The notes beneath the pieces were generated by a model that was not told the DNA's origin, did no database searches, and worked only from the letters and a program-made list of their open reading frames with translations. DNA of 64,000 nucleotides. Origin: Escherichia whittamii (lineage in GTDB: Bacteria > Pseudomonadota > Gammaproteobacteria > Enterobacterales > Enterobacteriaceae). Positions 1-8,955 of the stretch are shown one piece after another. How positions within the stretch are numbered: the first letter of the stretch is position 1; each line of letters begins with the position of its first letter. The translations under genes and the position numbers were made by a program. The stretch lies in NCBI RefSeq assembly GCF_014836715.1, contig NZ_JACSQI010000008.1, forward strand, positions 157,073-221,072, read 5' to 3'.

Positions 1-523
1 TGTGACCGCGCCAACTAACGGCGCTTGCGGCATTATTCCTGCGGTGCTGGCCTATTACGATAAATTCCGCCGCCCGCTCAATGAGCGCTCCATCGCCCGT
101 TTTTTGCTGGCGGCTGGTGCTATCGGCGCACTGTATAAAATGAATGCCTCCATTTCCGGTGCGGAAGTGGGCTGTCAGGGTGAAATTGGCGTGGCCTGTT
201 CAATGGCGGCGGCAGGGTTAACCGAACTGCTGGGTGGCAGCCCGGCGCAGGTGTGTAATGCGGCGGAAATCGCTATGGAACACAACCTGGGATTGACCTG
301 CGATCCGGTTGCCGGGCAGGTGCAAATTCCGTGTATTGAACGCAATGCTATTAATGCTGTTAAAGCCGTGAACGCTGCGCGGATGGCGATGCGGCGTACC
401 TCTGCACCGCGTGTTTCGCTCGATAAAGTGATCGAGACGATGTATGAAACCGGCAAAGATATGAACGATAAATACCGCGAAACTTCACGCGGAGGACTGG
501 CTATTAAAGTGGTCTGCGGCTGA
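1..523 (+). CDS. tdcG: L-serine dehydratase TdcG, 3' part
   Basis: C-terminal 173 residues of an iron-sulfur L-serine deaminase, which converts L-serine to pyruvate and ammonia. The gene is cut by the window edge; the family is about 454 aa, so the first ~60% is missing. The three [4Fe-4S] cysteines are visible with the family spacing C-X41-C-X10-C (residues 58, 100 and 111 of the visible part), together with the conserved TNGACG segment. In E. coli this is the last gene of the anaerobic tdc threonine/serine operon. A terminator follows directly, and the next genes also handle serine and cysteine. SdaA and SdaB are close paralogues; the assignment to TdcG rests on the neighbour cyuP/cyuA. Confidence 0.93.
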   Translation, partial: VTAPTNGACGIIPAVLAYYDKFRRPLNERSIARFLLAAGAIGALYKMNASISGAEVGCQGEIGVACSMAAAGLTELLGGSPAQVCNAAEIAMEHNLGLTCDPVAGQVQIPCIERNAINAVKAVNAARMAMRRTSAPRVSLDKVIETMYETGKDMNDKYRETSRGGLAIKVVCG

Positions 524-546
524 CATTGCTGTCAGCTTTCATCCTT

Positions 547-574
547 GGGTGCACAAAATGTGCACCCTTTTTTA
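547..574 (+). terminator. Rho-independent terminator of the tdc operon
   Basis: Perfect 8-bp stem GGGTGCAC/GTGCACCC with a 5-nt loop followed by six T, 23 bp after the tdcG stop codon. Confidence 0.9.
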
Positions 575-800
575 TTGTGATCTGCCGCAAATAGAGAATA
601 ACTATTTCTATTTTGTGGATTTTATAGAAAATTATTATCCATAACTGCTATTTCAAAGTCTTGATTGTGAAGATTTTCTCTGACCTCACGCGTATTATTT
701 CTTTATTCTAATAACTCGCCTGCAAAAAACGTAGACCGCGTATCGCCTTGATGCGGCTCGAAAAAAATAAAAAGCCCTACAAAATATTGAGCGAGAAATT

Positions 801-2132
801 ATGGAAATTGCAACGAATAAAGGTGTCATTGTAGACGCTTCGACCCCGGCGGGTCGTGCTGGAATGAGCGAAAGTGAATGGCGTGAAGCAATCAAATTCG
901 ACAGTACTGACACCGGCTGGGTGATTATGAGTATCGGGATGGCGATTGGCGCGGGGATTGTTTTTCTCCCGGTGCAGGTCGGATTGATGGGATTGTGGGT
1001 ATTTTTGCTCTCATCAGTGATTGGCTACCCGGCAATGTATCTGTTTCAGCGATTGTTTATTAATACGCTGGCGGAATCTCCAGAGTGTAAAGATTACCCG
1101 AGTGTCATTAGTGGTTATTTGGGTAAAAACTGGGGCATTTTGTTAGGTGCACTTTACTTTGTGATGCTGGTTATTTGGATGTTTGTTTACTCCACCGCCA
1201 TCACTAACGATAGCGCCTCCTATTTACATACTTTTGGCGTGACGGAAGGATTGCTGTCTGATAGTCCGTTTTATGGCCTGGTACTGATTTGTATTCTGGT
1301 TGCGATCTCTTCACGCGGCGAGAAACTGTTATTCAAAATTTCGACCGGCATGGTGCTGACCAAACTGCTGGTGGTCGCGGCGCTGGGGGTATCGATGGTC
1401 GGGATGTGGCATCTGTATAACGTCGGTTCACTGCCGCCGCTGGGGCTGCTGGTGAAAAACGCCATTATCACGCTGCCGTTTACACTGACCTCGATTCTGT
1501 TTATCCAGACGTTAAGTCCGATGGTGATTTCCTACCGCTCGCGAGAAAAATCGATCGAAGTAGCGCGACATAAAGCGTTGCGGGCGATGAACATTGCGTT
1601 TGGGATCCTGTTTGTCACCGTCTTTTTCTACGCTGTGTCGTTCACTCTGGCGATGGGACATGACGAAGCAGTAAAAGCCTACGAGCAGAATATTTCTGCG
1701 CTGGCGATTGCGGCTCAGTTTATTAGCGGCGACGGTGCAGCATGGGTAAAAGTGGTCAGCGTCATCCTCAATATCTTTGCCGTAATGACAGCGTTCTTTG
1801 GCGTCTATTTAGGCTTTCGCGAAGCAACGCAAGGGATCGTAATGAACATCCTGCGCCGCAAGATGCCAGCCGAGAAGATTAACGAGACTCTCGTTCAGCG
1901 CGGCATCATGATTTTCGCCATTTTACTGGCCTGGAGCGCCATCGTACTGAATGCGCCAGTGTTGAGCTTTACCTCTATCTGTAGCCCGATTTTCGGCATG
2001 GTAGGATGCTTGATCCCAGCGTGGTTGGTTTACAAAGTCCCTGCGTTGCACAAATACAAAGGTGCCTCTCTGTACCTGATTATCGTCACCGGTTTGTTGC
2101 TTTGCGTTTCTCCGTTCCTGGCATTTTCATGA
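801..2132 (+). CDS. dlsT: Serine/cysteine permease, HAAAP family
   Basis: 443-aa inner-membrane amino-acid transporter (YhaO/DlsT, also called CyuP) of the hydroxy/aromatic amino acid permease family, related to SdaC and TdcC. About 11 hydrophobic segments are visible. The first follows a charged N-terminal tail of ~45 residues and begins WVIMSIGMAIGAGIVFLP, typical of the family. It lies 27 bp upstream of cyuA and is very likely co-transcribed with it, importing serine or cysteine for the enzyme. Known biology: the pair is activated by the cysteine-responsive regulator DecR/CyuR encoded elsewhere. The upstream 220 bp are AT-rich and hold the promoter, but I cannot place an operator with certainty. 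Confidence 0.95.
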   Translation: MEIATNKGVIVDASTPAGRAGMSESEWREAIKFDSTDTGWVIMSIGMAIGAGIVFLPVQVGLMGLWVFLLSSVIGYPAMYLFQRLFINTLAESPECKDYPSVISGYLGKNWGILLGALYFVMLVIWMFVYSTAITNDSASYLHTFGVTEGLLSDSPFYGLVLICILVAISSRGEKLLFKISTGMVLTKLLVVAALGVSMVGMWHLYNVGSLPPLGLLVKNAIITLPFTLTSILFIQTLSPMVISYRSREKSIEVARHKALRAMNIAFGILFVTVFFYAVSFTLAMGHDEAVKAYEQNISALAIAAQFISGDGAAWVKVVSVILNIFAVMTAFFGVYLGFREATQGIVMNILRRKMPAEKINETLVQRGIMIFAILLAWSAIVLNAPVLSFTSICSPIFGMVGCLIPAWLVYKVPALHKYKGASLYLIIVTGLLLCVSPFLAFS

Positions 2133-2159
2133 TTTACCTGAAATTTTAAGGTTTTTATT

Positions 2160-3470
2160 ATGTTTGATTCGACTTTAAATCCGTTATGGCAGCGTTACAT
2201 CCTTGCAGTTCAGGAGGAAGTAAAACCGGCGCTGGGATGTACTGAACCGATTTCACTGGCGCTGGCGGCGGCGGTTGCTGCGGCAGAACTGGAAGGTCCG
2301 GTTGAACGTGTAGAAGCCTGGGTTTCGCCAAATCTGATGAAGAACGGTCTGGGCGTCACCGTTCCCGGTACGGGAATGGTGGGGCTGCCGATTGCGGCAG
2401 CACTGGGCGCGCTAGGTGGGAATGCCAACGCTGGGCTGGAAGTGCTGAAAGACGCAACAGCGCAGGCGATTGACGATGCTAAAGCGTTGTTGGCGGCGGG
2501 AAAAGTCTCGGTCAAGATCCAGGAACCTTGCGATGAAATTCTCTTCTCCCGCGCTAAAGTCTGGAACGGCGAGCAGTGGGCGTGCGTCACCATCGTCGGT
2601 GGGCATACCAACATTGTGCATATTGAGACGCACAATGGCGTGGTGTTTACCCAGCAGGCGTGCGTGGCAGAGGGTGAGAAAGAGTCACCGCTGGCGGTGC
2701 TCTCCAGAACAACGCTCGCCGAGATCCTGAAGTTCGTCAATGAAGTCCCGTTTGAGGCGATCCGCTTTATTCTCGATTCTGCGAAGCTAAACTGCGCATT
2801 ATCGCAGGAAGGCTTGAATGGAAACTGGGGGCTGCATATTGGCGCGACGCTGGAAAAACAGTGTGCACGCGGTTTGCTGGCGAAAGATCTCTCCTCATCA
2901 ATTGTGATTCGTACCAGCGCGGCATCTGATGCGCGTATGGGCGGCGCAACGCTTCCGGCGATGAGTAACTCCGGTTCTGGCAACCAGGGGATCACCGCAA
3001 CAATGCCCGTGGTGGTGGTCGCAGAACACTTCGGGGCGGATGATGAACGGCTGGCGCGTGCGCTGATGCTTTCGCATTTGAGCGCGATTTACATCCATAA
3101 CCAGTTGCCGCGTTTGTCTGCGCTGTGTGCTGCAACAACGGCAGCAATGGGGGCAGCGGCCGGGATGGCATGGCTGGTGGATGGTCGTTATGAAACGATC
3201 TCGATGGCGATCAGCAGTATGATTGGTGATGTTAGCGGTATGATTTGCGATGGCGCGTCGAACAGTTGCGCGATGAAGGTTTCGACCAGTGCCTCGGCAG
3301 CGTGGAAAGCAGTGTTAATGGCGCTGGATGATACCGCCGTGACCGGCAATGAAGGGATTGTGGCGCATGATGTTGAGCAGTCGATTGCCAACTTGTGCGC
3401 GCTGGCAAGTCATTCAATGCAGCAAACGGATCGGCAGATTATCGAGATTATGGCGAGCAAGGCCAGGTAA
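2160..3470 (+). CDS. cyuA: L-cysteine desulfidase
   Basis: 436-aa cytoplasmic [4Fe-4S] enzyme (YhaM/CyuA, UPF0597 family) that breaks L-cysteine into pyruvate, ammonia and sulfide, mainly in anaerobiosis. Conserved cysteines are visible in GCTEP (residue 27) and in [13 protein letters not shown] (363 and 370), the expected cluster ligands. It has the full family length and is the second gene of the dlsT-cyuA unit. It is followed by a REP cluster instead of a recognisable terminator hairpin with a U-run. Confidence 0.95.
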   Translation: MFDSTLNPLWQRYILAVQEEVKPALGCTEPISLALAAAVAAAELEGPVERVEAWVSPNLMKNGLGVTVPGTGMVGLPIAAALGALGGNANAGLEVLKDATAQAIDDAKALLAAGKVSVKIQEPCDEILFSRAKVWNGEQWACVTIVGGHTNIVHIETHNGVVFTQQACVAEGEKESPLAVLSRTTLAEILKFVNEVPFEAIRFILDSAKLNCALSQEGLNGNWGLHIGATLEKQCARGLLAKDLSSSIVIRTSAASDARMGGATLPAMSNSGSGNQGITATMPVVVVAEHFGADDERLARALMLSHLSAIYIHNQLPRLSALCAATTAAMGAAAGMAWLVDGRYETISMAISSMIGDVSGMICDGASNSCAMKVSTSASAAWKAVLMALDDTAVTGNEGIVAHDVEQSIANLCALASHSMQQTDRQIIEIMASKAR

Positions 3471-3492
3471 GCGCTGGGTTTCGGATATCGTA

Positions 3493-3645
3493 CCTGATGC
3501 CGGATGCGATGCTGGCGCATCTTATCCGGCCTACGAATTGTGCAATTTGTTGATGTTGTTGGGTTTTGTACCTGATGCCGGATGCGATGCTGGCGCATCT
3601 TATCCGGCCTACGGGTTGTGCAATTTGTTGATGTTGCTGGGTTTT

Positions 3646-3648
<3 letters not shown>
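3493..3648. repeat. Two tandem 78-bp units, each containing a REP
   Basis: Positions 3493-3570 and 3571-3648 are two copies of a 78-bp unit differing at three positions. Each begins with a REP palindrome (CCTGATGCCGGATGCG...) followed by a 37-bp spacer. A third REP in the opposite orientation (3646-3680) closes the cluster. Confidence 0.9.
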
Positions 3649-3680
<32 letters not shown>

Positions 3681-3688
3681 ACCTGTTT

Positions 3689-3853
3689 TTACGCGGTAGC
3701 TTCATCCTCGGCTAACCGTATTTCGGCGTCGGCTACTATCGCCTCCAGCTCACTCAACATCTCTTCATAACCAAAATTTTTGGTAGCGCGGGTGGTTTCT
3801 TTCGCTGCAACGGACTTCACTGGTTGACGTTTCTTCGCCGATTTTTTACTCAT
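3689..3853 (-). CDS. yhaL: Small protein YhaL
   Basis: 54-aa uncharacterised protein. The N-terminal third is very basic (MSKKSAKKRQPVKS) and the C-terminal half is acidic and helical (GYEEMLSELEAIVADAEIR), so it is a charge-bipolar small protein. GGGAGA precedes the start. Two ATG codons are adjacent (3851-3853 and 3854-3856); I chose the inner one because it gives the 54-aa length known in K-12. It lies 21 bp downstream of yhaK on the same strand and is probably co-transcribed with it. The function is unknown. Confidence 0.85.
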   Translation of the reverse strand: MSKKSAKKRQPVKSVAAKETTRATKNFGYEEMLSELEAIVADAEIRLAEDEATA

Positions 3854-3874
3854 CATCTTCTCCCTGTAAAAAAA

Positions 3875-4576
3875 CTAGACAGGTAAATCTATCAGCAAAG
3901 CGCGCAGTGGGGAATCAGCAACCAGCGTAATGTTAGCCTCGTCACGAATAAACGCCCCATCACCGCAGGTCAGCGCTGCTTTCTCTTCGTGATGCGTAAT
4001 CGCATGAAATTGACCGTGAATAGACTGCAAATACGCGCGTGGCCCATGCAACTGGAAATTCGCACTTTCGCCTTTGTCGAGCTCAATATGATGCAGCCAC
4101 ACCTGCTGGCGCAGTTGCAGACTACCGTTCGCGCCATCCGGCGAGGCGATTAATTGCTGCTTGCCCATATTAAGCGCCACTTTTTGAATCAGCGGATTCT
4201 CCTGTTGCGGGCAGGCATCCAGCCAAAGCTGCATCCGCGTTAACGGCTTGTCCTTGCTGATATTATGTTCGCTATAACTCACGCCCGGCTGAGTAGAAAG
4301 CAATAAGGCTTCACCGGCGCGGGCATGAACATGATTGCCTTCACTGTCGCGGTATTCCGCTTCTCCATCCAGAATCACATTCAAAATATCGACTTTTGGG
4401 TAGGTTCGCGGCTGAAAGGCGGCACCTGGAGCCAGCACTTCCTGGTTAAGTACACGCAGGGAGGCATAGCCTAACAATGTAGGGTCGAAGTAGTGTCCAA
4501 AGGAAAAAGTATACCGGGCCTGCAACCATCCGTAGTCTGCTTGTCCACACTGCCTGGCAGTTCGGGTAGTAATCAT
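3875..4576 (-). CDS. yhaK: Pirin-like bicupin YhaK
   Basis: 233-aa cytosolic pirin-family protein. The pirin signature region is present (TFSFGHYFDP..., then ILDGEAEYRDSEGN), but the metal-binding HPH seen in metal-containing pirins is replaced by residues YPKVD, so the N-terminal cupin probably does not hold iron in the usual way. Known work describes YhaK as redox-sensitive and a marker of reactive oxygen/nitrogen stress. It is divergent from the LysR-type regulator yhaJ with a 104-bp shared promoter region. Confidence 0.93.
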   Translation of the reverse strand: MITTRTARQCGQADYGWLQARYTFSFGHYFDPTLLGYASLRVLNQEVLAPGAAFQPRTYPKVDILNVILDGEAEYRDSEGNHVHARAGEALLLSTQPGVSYSEHNISKDKPLTRMQLWLDACPQQENPLIQKVALNMGKQQLIASPDGANGSLQLRQQVWLHHIELDKGESANFQLHGPRAYLQSIHGQFHAITHHEEKAALTCGDGAFIRDEANITLVADSPLRALLIDLPV

Positions 4577-4680
4577 AATTCTTGACCTCTCTTTACTTCC
4601 TTTTATGGTAAGGGGCTGGACGCTACATTGTTAGCCAGATATTCTGCCCGGTATGTTCAAATTTCCTGAATGAGAACGAA

Positions 4681-5577
4681 ATGGCCAAAGAAAGGGCGTT
4701 AACGCTGGAAGCACTAAGGGTTATGGATGCTATTGATCGCCGCGGTAGTTTTGCGGCGGCGGCCGATGAGCTGGGACGCGTGCCTTCTGCGCTTAGTTAC
4801 ACCATGCAAAAACTGGAAGAAGAGCTGGATGTGGTGCTGTTTGACCGCTCGGGCCATCGCACCAAATTCACTAATGTCGGGAGAATGTTGCTGGAGCGGG
4901 GACGCGTTCTGCTGGAGGCGGCAGATAAACTGACCACCGACGCCGAAGCCCTCGCGCGTGGTTGGGAAACACATCTTACTATTGTGACCGAGGCGCTGGT
5001 GCCTACGCCTGCCTTTTTCCCGTTGATCGACAAACTGGCGGCGAAAGCCAATACCCAACTGGCAATCATTACTGAGGTGCTGGCGGGGGCGTGGGAGCGG
5101 CTGGAACAGGGGCGAGCAGATATTGTTATCGCGCCGGATATGCATTTTCGTTCTTCGTCGGAAATCAACTCTCGTAAGCTTTACACCTTGATGAACGTCT
5201 ACGTGGCTGCGCCGGATCACCCGATTCATCAGGAGCCGGAACCGCTCTCTGAAGTGACGCGCGTGAAATATCGTGGTATTGCGGTGGCGGATACCGCTCG
5301 TGAGCGCCCGGTATTGACCGTACAGCTACTGGACAAACAGCCACGCTTAACGGTGAGCACTATTGAAGATAAACGCCAGGCGTTACTGGCGGGGCTTGGT
5401 GTCGCGACAATGCCGTACCCGATGGTCGAAAAAGATATTGCTGAAGGGCGGTTGCGTGTCGTCAGTCCGGAATCGACCAGCGAAATCGATATTATTATGG
5501 CCTGGCGTCGCGACAGTATGGGGGAAGCGAAATCCTGGTGTTTGCGGGAAATTCCAAAATTATTCGCCGGAAAATAA
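4681..5577 (+). CDS. yhaJ: LysR-type regulator YhaJ
   Basis: 298-aa LysR-family transcription factor: N-terminal winged helix-turn-helix (about residues 8-65, with SFAAAADELGRVPSALSY as the HTH core) and a C-terminal effector-binding domain. It is divergent from yhaK. Known work: YhaJ activates yqjF in response to dinitrotoluene-type aromatics and has been linked to virulence regulation in pathogenic E. coli. yqjF lies 2.1 kb away in this window. Confidence 0.94.
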   Translation: MAKERALTLEALRVMDAIDRRGSFAAAADELGRVPSALSYTMQKLEEELDVVLFDRSGHRTKFTNVGRMLLERGRVLLEAADKLTTDAEALARGWETHLTIVTEALVPTPAFFPLIDKLAAKANTQLAIITEVLAGAWERLEQGRADIVIAPDMHFRSSSEINSRKLYTLMNVYVAAPDHPIHQEPEPLSEVTRVKYRGIAVADTARERPVLTVQLLDKQPRLTVSTIEDKRQALLAGLGVATMPYPMVEKDIAEGRLRVVSPESTSEIDIIMAWRRDSMGEAKSWCLREIPKLFAGK

Positions 5578-5583
5578 ACGATT

Positions 5584-5605
5584 AAGCACCTTTTACAAGG
5601 TACTT
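5584..5605 (+). terminator. Hairpin after yhaJ, left copy flanking RIP element A
   Basis: AAGCACCTT/AAGGTACTT arms with one mismatched pair and a 4-nt loop, 6 bp after the yhaJ stop. It has only TT after the stem before the RIP element begins. It is a near-copy of the hairpin at 5758-5780. Confidence 0.6.
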
Positions 5606-5757
<152 letters not shown>

Positions 5758-5785
5758 AAGCACCTTTATACAAGGTGCTTAATTA
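5758..5785 (+). terminator. Hairpin between yhaH and yhaJ, right copy flanking RIP element A
   Basis: Perfect 9-bp stem AAGCACCTT/AAGGTGCTT (5758-5766 and 5772-5780) followed by AATTATTATT on the plus strand. It directly adjoins the yhaH stop codon and can serve both convergent genes. Confidence 0.65.
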
Positions 5786-6154
5786 TTATTCCTGTTCCAG
5801 TTTTGGATCGGGTCCAAAGCGGTTTTCGCCTGGCGTCCCCGGCTGGCAGTTAAAGATGATGATAATCAGCCAACCGATAAACGGAATTAAGAACAGTAGC
5901 ACCCACCACGCCGAACGGTCGGTGTCGTGCAGGCGACGAAACTGAACTGCCCACCACGGTAAAAACACCAGAATGCCATAGATAGTCGTCAGGATGCCTT
6001 CGCCACCGGCGCGTTGCCAGCCTAACATTTTATCCAGTAGTCCCAGCACGAACGTAAAGATGATGTTGACCAGAATAAACATCCAGTACTCTTTGCGCCG
6101 CGCACGCCCCCGGAAACCGACATAATTTTTTAGTACTTTCAGATACCAGTCCAT
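5786..6154 (-). CDS. yhaH: DUF805 inner-membrane protein YhaH
   Basis: 122-aa small membrane protein of the DUF805 family. It opens MDWYLKVLKNYVGFRGRARR, the family signature before the first membrane helix, and has three to four hydrophobic segments. The reading frame extends seven codons upstream, but the start at 6154 has GAGG at good spacing and gives the usual family length. Function unknown. It lies on the same strand as yqjG but is separated from it by 292 bp containing RIP element B. Confidence 0.9.
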   Translation of the reverse strand: MDWYLKVLKNYVGFRGRARRKEYWMFILVNIIFTFVLGLLDKMLGWQRAGGEGILTTIYGILVFLPWWAVQFRRLHDTDRSAWWVLLFLIPFIGWLIIIIFNCQPGTPGENRFGPDPKLEQE

Positions 6155-6273
6155 TTTTGCCTCAATTTTGCTCAATCACTTGTTTTTAAAGCAGCAAATT
6201 AAGAATAGACATGAATGAAATTACAGTAAATATCACTGTGGTGAATTAATAAGGCGCAATGAACGGAACTTCA

Positions 6274-6422
6274 GACTGATGGCAAGCGCAAAATCGCCAG
6301 ATGCGCTACGCTTCTCTGACCTACGCAGCCTCTGCAATATATTGAATATACTATGTTTTGAGGAACGGATAAGGCGTTTACGCTACATCCGACATAACAA
6401 CACGCACATAGCCAACAACCAG
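6274..6422 (+). repeat. RIP-type element B, degenerate, ~149 bp
   Basis: Same layout as element A: left end GACTGATGGCAAGCG, a degenerate REP at ~6298-6324, an IHF-like site at 6335-6347 identical to that of element A, a second degenerate REP ending near 6393, and right end AGCCAACAACCAG. It lies between yhaH and yqjG and is the most diverged of the four. Confidence 0.75.
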
Positions 6423-6446
6423 AGGCACCACGTAGGGTGCCTTTGT
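6423..6446. terminator. yqjG terminator hairpin
   Basis: AGGCACC/GGTGCCT stem (6423-6429 and 6436-6442) with a 6-nt loop, directly downstream of yqjG. TTTGTTT follows on the plus side, so it reads best as a plus-strand or bidirectional terminator. A ~60% similar sequence at 6252-6271 may be the worn second copy flanking element B. Confidence 0.6.
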
Positions 6447-7433
6447 TTAACCGAAGCGAACATCTCGCCCGTGTGGTTCATCGAGATCCTGCCACGGACC
6501 AATCGAAATAATTCCCGTTGGGTTGATGGTCTTATGGCTGCGGAAGTAGTGATTACGGATGTGGTCGAAATTGACGGTTTCGGCAATTCCCGGCATCTGA
6601 TAGATATCGCGCAGGAAGCCATACAGGTTCAGGTAATCGCTGATACGGTGCTTATCGCACTTGAAGTGGGTGACATACACCGGATCAAAACGGACCAGTG
6701 TGGTCCAAAGGCGAATATCGGCTTCGGTTAGCTGGTTACCTGTCAGATAACGATGCTGCCCTAAAATCTGTTCCAGTCGCGCCAGCGATTCAAACACTTT
6801 TACCACCGCCTCGTCGTAGGCTTCCTGGCTGGTGGCAAAACCAGCTTTATAGACGCCATTATTTACGGTGTCGTATATCCAGCCGTTAAGTTCGTCAATT
6901 TTAGTTTGCAGAGTTGGAGGGTAATAGTCCCCCGCTTTTGCGCCCAGCGCATCAAACGCGGTATTGAACATGCGGATGATTTCCGCTGATTCGTTGCTGA
7001 CAATGGTGTGATTCTTTTTGTCCCATAGCACGGGGACAGTAACACGCCCGCTGTAGTGTGGATCGGCATGGAGATAAAGCTGGTACAGGAATTCATGTTG
7101 GTAGAGCGTATCGCCGGTTGCCCCTGGGAAACTGTCATCAAAGGTCCAGCCGTTTTCCAGCATCAGCGGGTTCACCACGGATACGGAAATAAACGGTTCC
7201 AGTCCTTTGAGTTTACGCATGATCAGAGTGCGGTGCGCCCACGGGCAGGCGAGTGAAACATAGAGATGATAGCGATCTTTCTCTGCGGCAAAACCACCTT
7301 TGCCGGTTGGGCCTGGCGCGCCATCGGCAGTCAGCCAGTTACGAAATGCGGAAGCTGAACGTTGAAATTTACCGCCAGTGGATTTGGTGTCGTACCAGGT
7401 GTCATGCCAGACGCCGTCAATCAGTTGACCCAT
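6447..7433 (-). CDS. yqjG: Glutathionyl-hydroquinone reductase YqjG
   Basis: 328-aa Xi-class glutathione transferase. These enzymes reduce glutathionyl-hydroquinones to hydroquinones using GSH. The catalytic CPWAH motif is at residues 63-67 and the all-alpha GST C-terminal domain fills the second half. The frame extends seven codons further upstream (MLLEERK), but the start at 7433 (MGQLIDG) gives the family length. It is a cytosolic enzyme downstream of yqjF on the same strand; a RIP element and two hairpins separate the two. Confidence 0.94.
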   Translation of the reverse strand: MGQLIDGVWHDTWYDTKSTGGKFQRSASAFRNWLTADGAPGPTGKGGFAAEKDRYHLYVSLACPWAHRTLIMRKLKGLEPFISVSVVNPLMLENGWTFDDSFPGATGDTLYQHEFLYQLYLHADPHYSGRVTVPVLWDKKNHTIVSNESAEIIRMFNTAFDALGAKAGDYYPPTLQTKIDELNGWIYDTVNNGVYKAGFATSQEAYDEAVVKVFESLARLEQILGQHRYLTGNQLTEADIRLWTTLVRFDPVYVTHFKCDKHRISDYLNLYGFLRDIYQMPGIAETVNFDHIRNHYFRSHKTINPTGIISIGPWQDLDEPHGRDVRFG

Positions 7434-7454
7434 TTTTCTCTCCTCCAATAGCAA

Positions 7455-7479
7455 AAACGAGGAGTGTTTCTCCTCGTTT
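7455..7479 (-). terminator. yqjF terminator hairpin, RIP-distal copy with the U-run
   Basis: Arms AAACGAGGAG/CTCCTCGTTT around a 5-nt loop; on the minus strand the stem runs into TTTTT. A second copy lies at 7632-7655 on the other side of element C. Confidence 0.75.
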
Positions 7480-7631
7480 CAGATTGCTGGCAAAGTGCAT
7501 ATTTTTGATTGTCGGACGCGATGCTGACGCATCTTACCCGACCTACAAAACAATACAGATACAGCCAGTCGCGCTCAAAATGTAGGCCCGATAAGCTTGC
7601 GCATCGGGCAATTCCACGTTTGCCATCAGTC
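7480..7631 (-). repeat. RIP-type element C with variant REPs, 152 bp
   Basis: Read on the minus strand: GACTGATGGCAAACG at the start and GCACTTTGCCAGCAATCTG at the end, matching elements A, B and D. The two palindromes (about 7512-7554 and 7581-7611) are REP-like but use CCCGAT/ATCGGG and TCGGAC-type stems instead of the usual GCCGGAT core. I do not see a clear IHF site in the middle. Confidence 0.75.
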
Positions 7632-7655
7632 AAACGAGGAGTTTCCCCCTCGTTT
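7632..7655 (-). terminator. yqjF hairpin, RIP-proximal copy
   Basis: AAACGAGG/CCTCGTTT stem with an 8-nt loop. On the minus strand only TTT follows before element C begins. It is a near-copy of the hairpin at 7455-7479. Confidence 0.6.
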
Positions 7656-7680
7656 GTTAATTGTTAAGTATAGCGTGTGC

Positions 7681-8073
7681 TTACCACTTTTTATTCAGCA
7701 GACGGTCGATGCTATACGCGCCCGGTCCGGTAATTGCCAGCAGCAGGAATCCTCCTGAAATGGTCAGGTTTTTCATAAACATCAGTGAGTTCATGCCTTC
7801 GGCAAAGTTGCTGTGAAATAAAAACGCCGTCAGCAGTGTAAAGCCTGCGGTAAACAGCGCCGTGGTGCGAGTCAGGAAACCAAACAGAATTGCCAGGCCA
7901 CCACCAAACTCAAGTAGAATCACCAGCGGCAGCATAAAGCCCGGGACGCCCATTGCTTCCATATATTGTTGAGTTCCTGCATAGCCAGTAATTTTTCCCC
8001 AGCCTGCAGAAATAAACAGAATCGGCATTAAAATACGCGCTACCAGTACACCAACATCTTCTAATTTTTTCAT
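7681..8073 (-). CDS. yqjF: DoxX-family membrane protein YqjF
   Basis: 130-aa inner-membrane protein of the DoxX family with four hydrophobic segments and the family motif FISAGWGKITGY near residue 20. The frame continues 16 codons upstream, but the start at 8073 has GGAGAG five bases away and gives the family length. The yqjF promoter is known as a sensor of 2,4-dinitrotoluene breakdown products controlled by YhaJ, and yhaJ is also in this window. The molecular activity is not established. Confidence 0.93.
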   Translation of the reverse strand: MKKLEDVGVLVARILMPILFISAGWGKITGYAGTQQYMEAMGVPGFMLPLVILLEFGGGLAILFGFLTRTTALFTAGFTLLTAFLFHSNFAEGMNSLMFMKNLTISGGFLLLAITGPGAYSIDRLLNKKW

Positions 8074-8259
8074 CTTACTCTCCACTGCGCCACTCAGGCT
8101 GCTGATTGTTTTTTTCTGCAAGAGCGCGGTATTAGCGTCATTGCTGTCGATGGAGAGAATGATAAACGTGGTGAGTGGTGATTGTTAGCAAGGAAAACTG
8201 TCAAAAATCTTCAAAAAATTTGAGAGATAAGGCCGGAAGAGTTCCGGCCAGAGAGGAAG

Positions 8260-8559
8260 TTAACCGCGAAGCTGTTGCTGATTGATGGTGGTTTTAACCA
8301 GACGCCATGCACTCCATACACCAAAACCGCGCCTGGCCCAGCGAACCAGCATATTCGGATGACGAATAGTCCAGATAGCCATCACGCTGCTGCCAACCAG
8401 CGCCCAGGAGCGCAGGCTTAACAGTATATTCCAGCGGCGATCATAGGCACCAGTTGCCTCCAGCCAGTCACGACGGCTGGCGGAAAGATTCAGCCGCTGT
8501 TGCTGGATCTGACTAAGCAGTTGCGCCTTACGTCGTTCACGTTCGACTTTACCGCTCAC
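8260..8559 (-). CDS. yqjK: YqjK-like small membrane protein
   Basis: 99-aa protein: basic N-terminal helix (KVERERRKAQLL), one hydrophobic stretch around residues 50-65 (WALVGSSVMAIW) and a basic C-terminus. It starts with GTG at 8557-8559, inside the end of yqjE (11-bp overlap). The frame is open further upstream, but that part overlaps yqjE in another frame. It is the last gene of yqjD-yqjE-yqjK; function unknown. Confidence 0.88.
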   Translation of the reverse strand: MSGKVERERRKAQLLSQIQQQRLNLSASRRDWLEATGAYDRRWNILLSLRSWALVGSSVMAIWTIRHPNMLVRWARRGFGVWSAWRLVKTTINQQQLRG

Positions 8560-8953
8560 GGGACTCCTCCTCGAGAAGTTGTCGATCGTTTGCCAGCTCA
8601 TGGCGCGTGTGGCGCAGCAAGGTGGATTTGCGCGACTTGCGTAACGTCCAGATACCGCCGATGAGTGCCAGAAGCAGCAACACCACAGTGGTGGCAATCA
8701 TTGCATTCAGACGATATTGCGGATCAACTGCCCAGATAATCAGCACCATCAGGCTCATAAGACCAAATGCAGCGAAAAGCATCGTCAGGCCGAGCATCAG
8801 TAAAAGCTGAAAGATATTGGCTTTTTCTTCTTCCAGCTCAACCACCGCCAGCCGCAGACGCGTCTCCACCATTTCGACTATGATGGTGACAATTCGCTGC
8901 CCGATGCCCAGAACGCTTTTACCGGGCCCTTGTGCGTGATGAGTGTCCGCCAT
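8549..8953 (-). CDS. yqjE: YqjE, DUF1469 membrane protein
   Basis: 134-aa inner-membrane protein of the phage-holin/YqjE family: an amphipathic N-terminal helix with ETRLRLAVVELEEEK, then two adjacent membrane helices (about residues 50-100). The ATG at 8953 lies 2 bp after the yqjD stop, so the two are translationally linked. The reading frame could start further up inside yqjD, but this start matches the known length. Confidence 0.93.
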   Translation of the reverse strand: MADTHHAQGPGKSVLGIGQRIVTIIVEMVETRLRLAVVELEEEKANIFQLLLMLGLTMLFAAFGLMSLMVLIIWAVDPQYRLNAMIATTVVLLLLALIGGIWTLRKSRKSTLLRHTRHELANDRQLLEEESRER

Positions 8954-8955
8954 AA

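Noticed and set aside
721..770. Possible minus-strand terminator before dlsT (GCCGCAT/ATACGCGG arms with a T-run)
   Set aside because: The stem has a mismatch and the T-run is offset by five bases; there is no minus-strand gene to terminate here.
8260..8697. 145-codon form of YqjK
   Set aside because: The upstream part lies inside yqjE in another frame; the GTG at 8559 gives the known 99-aa protein.
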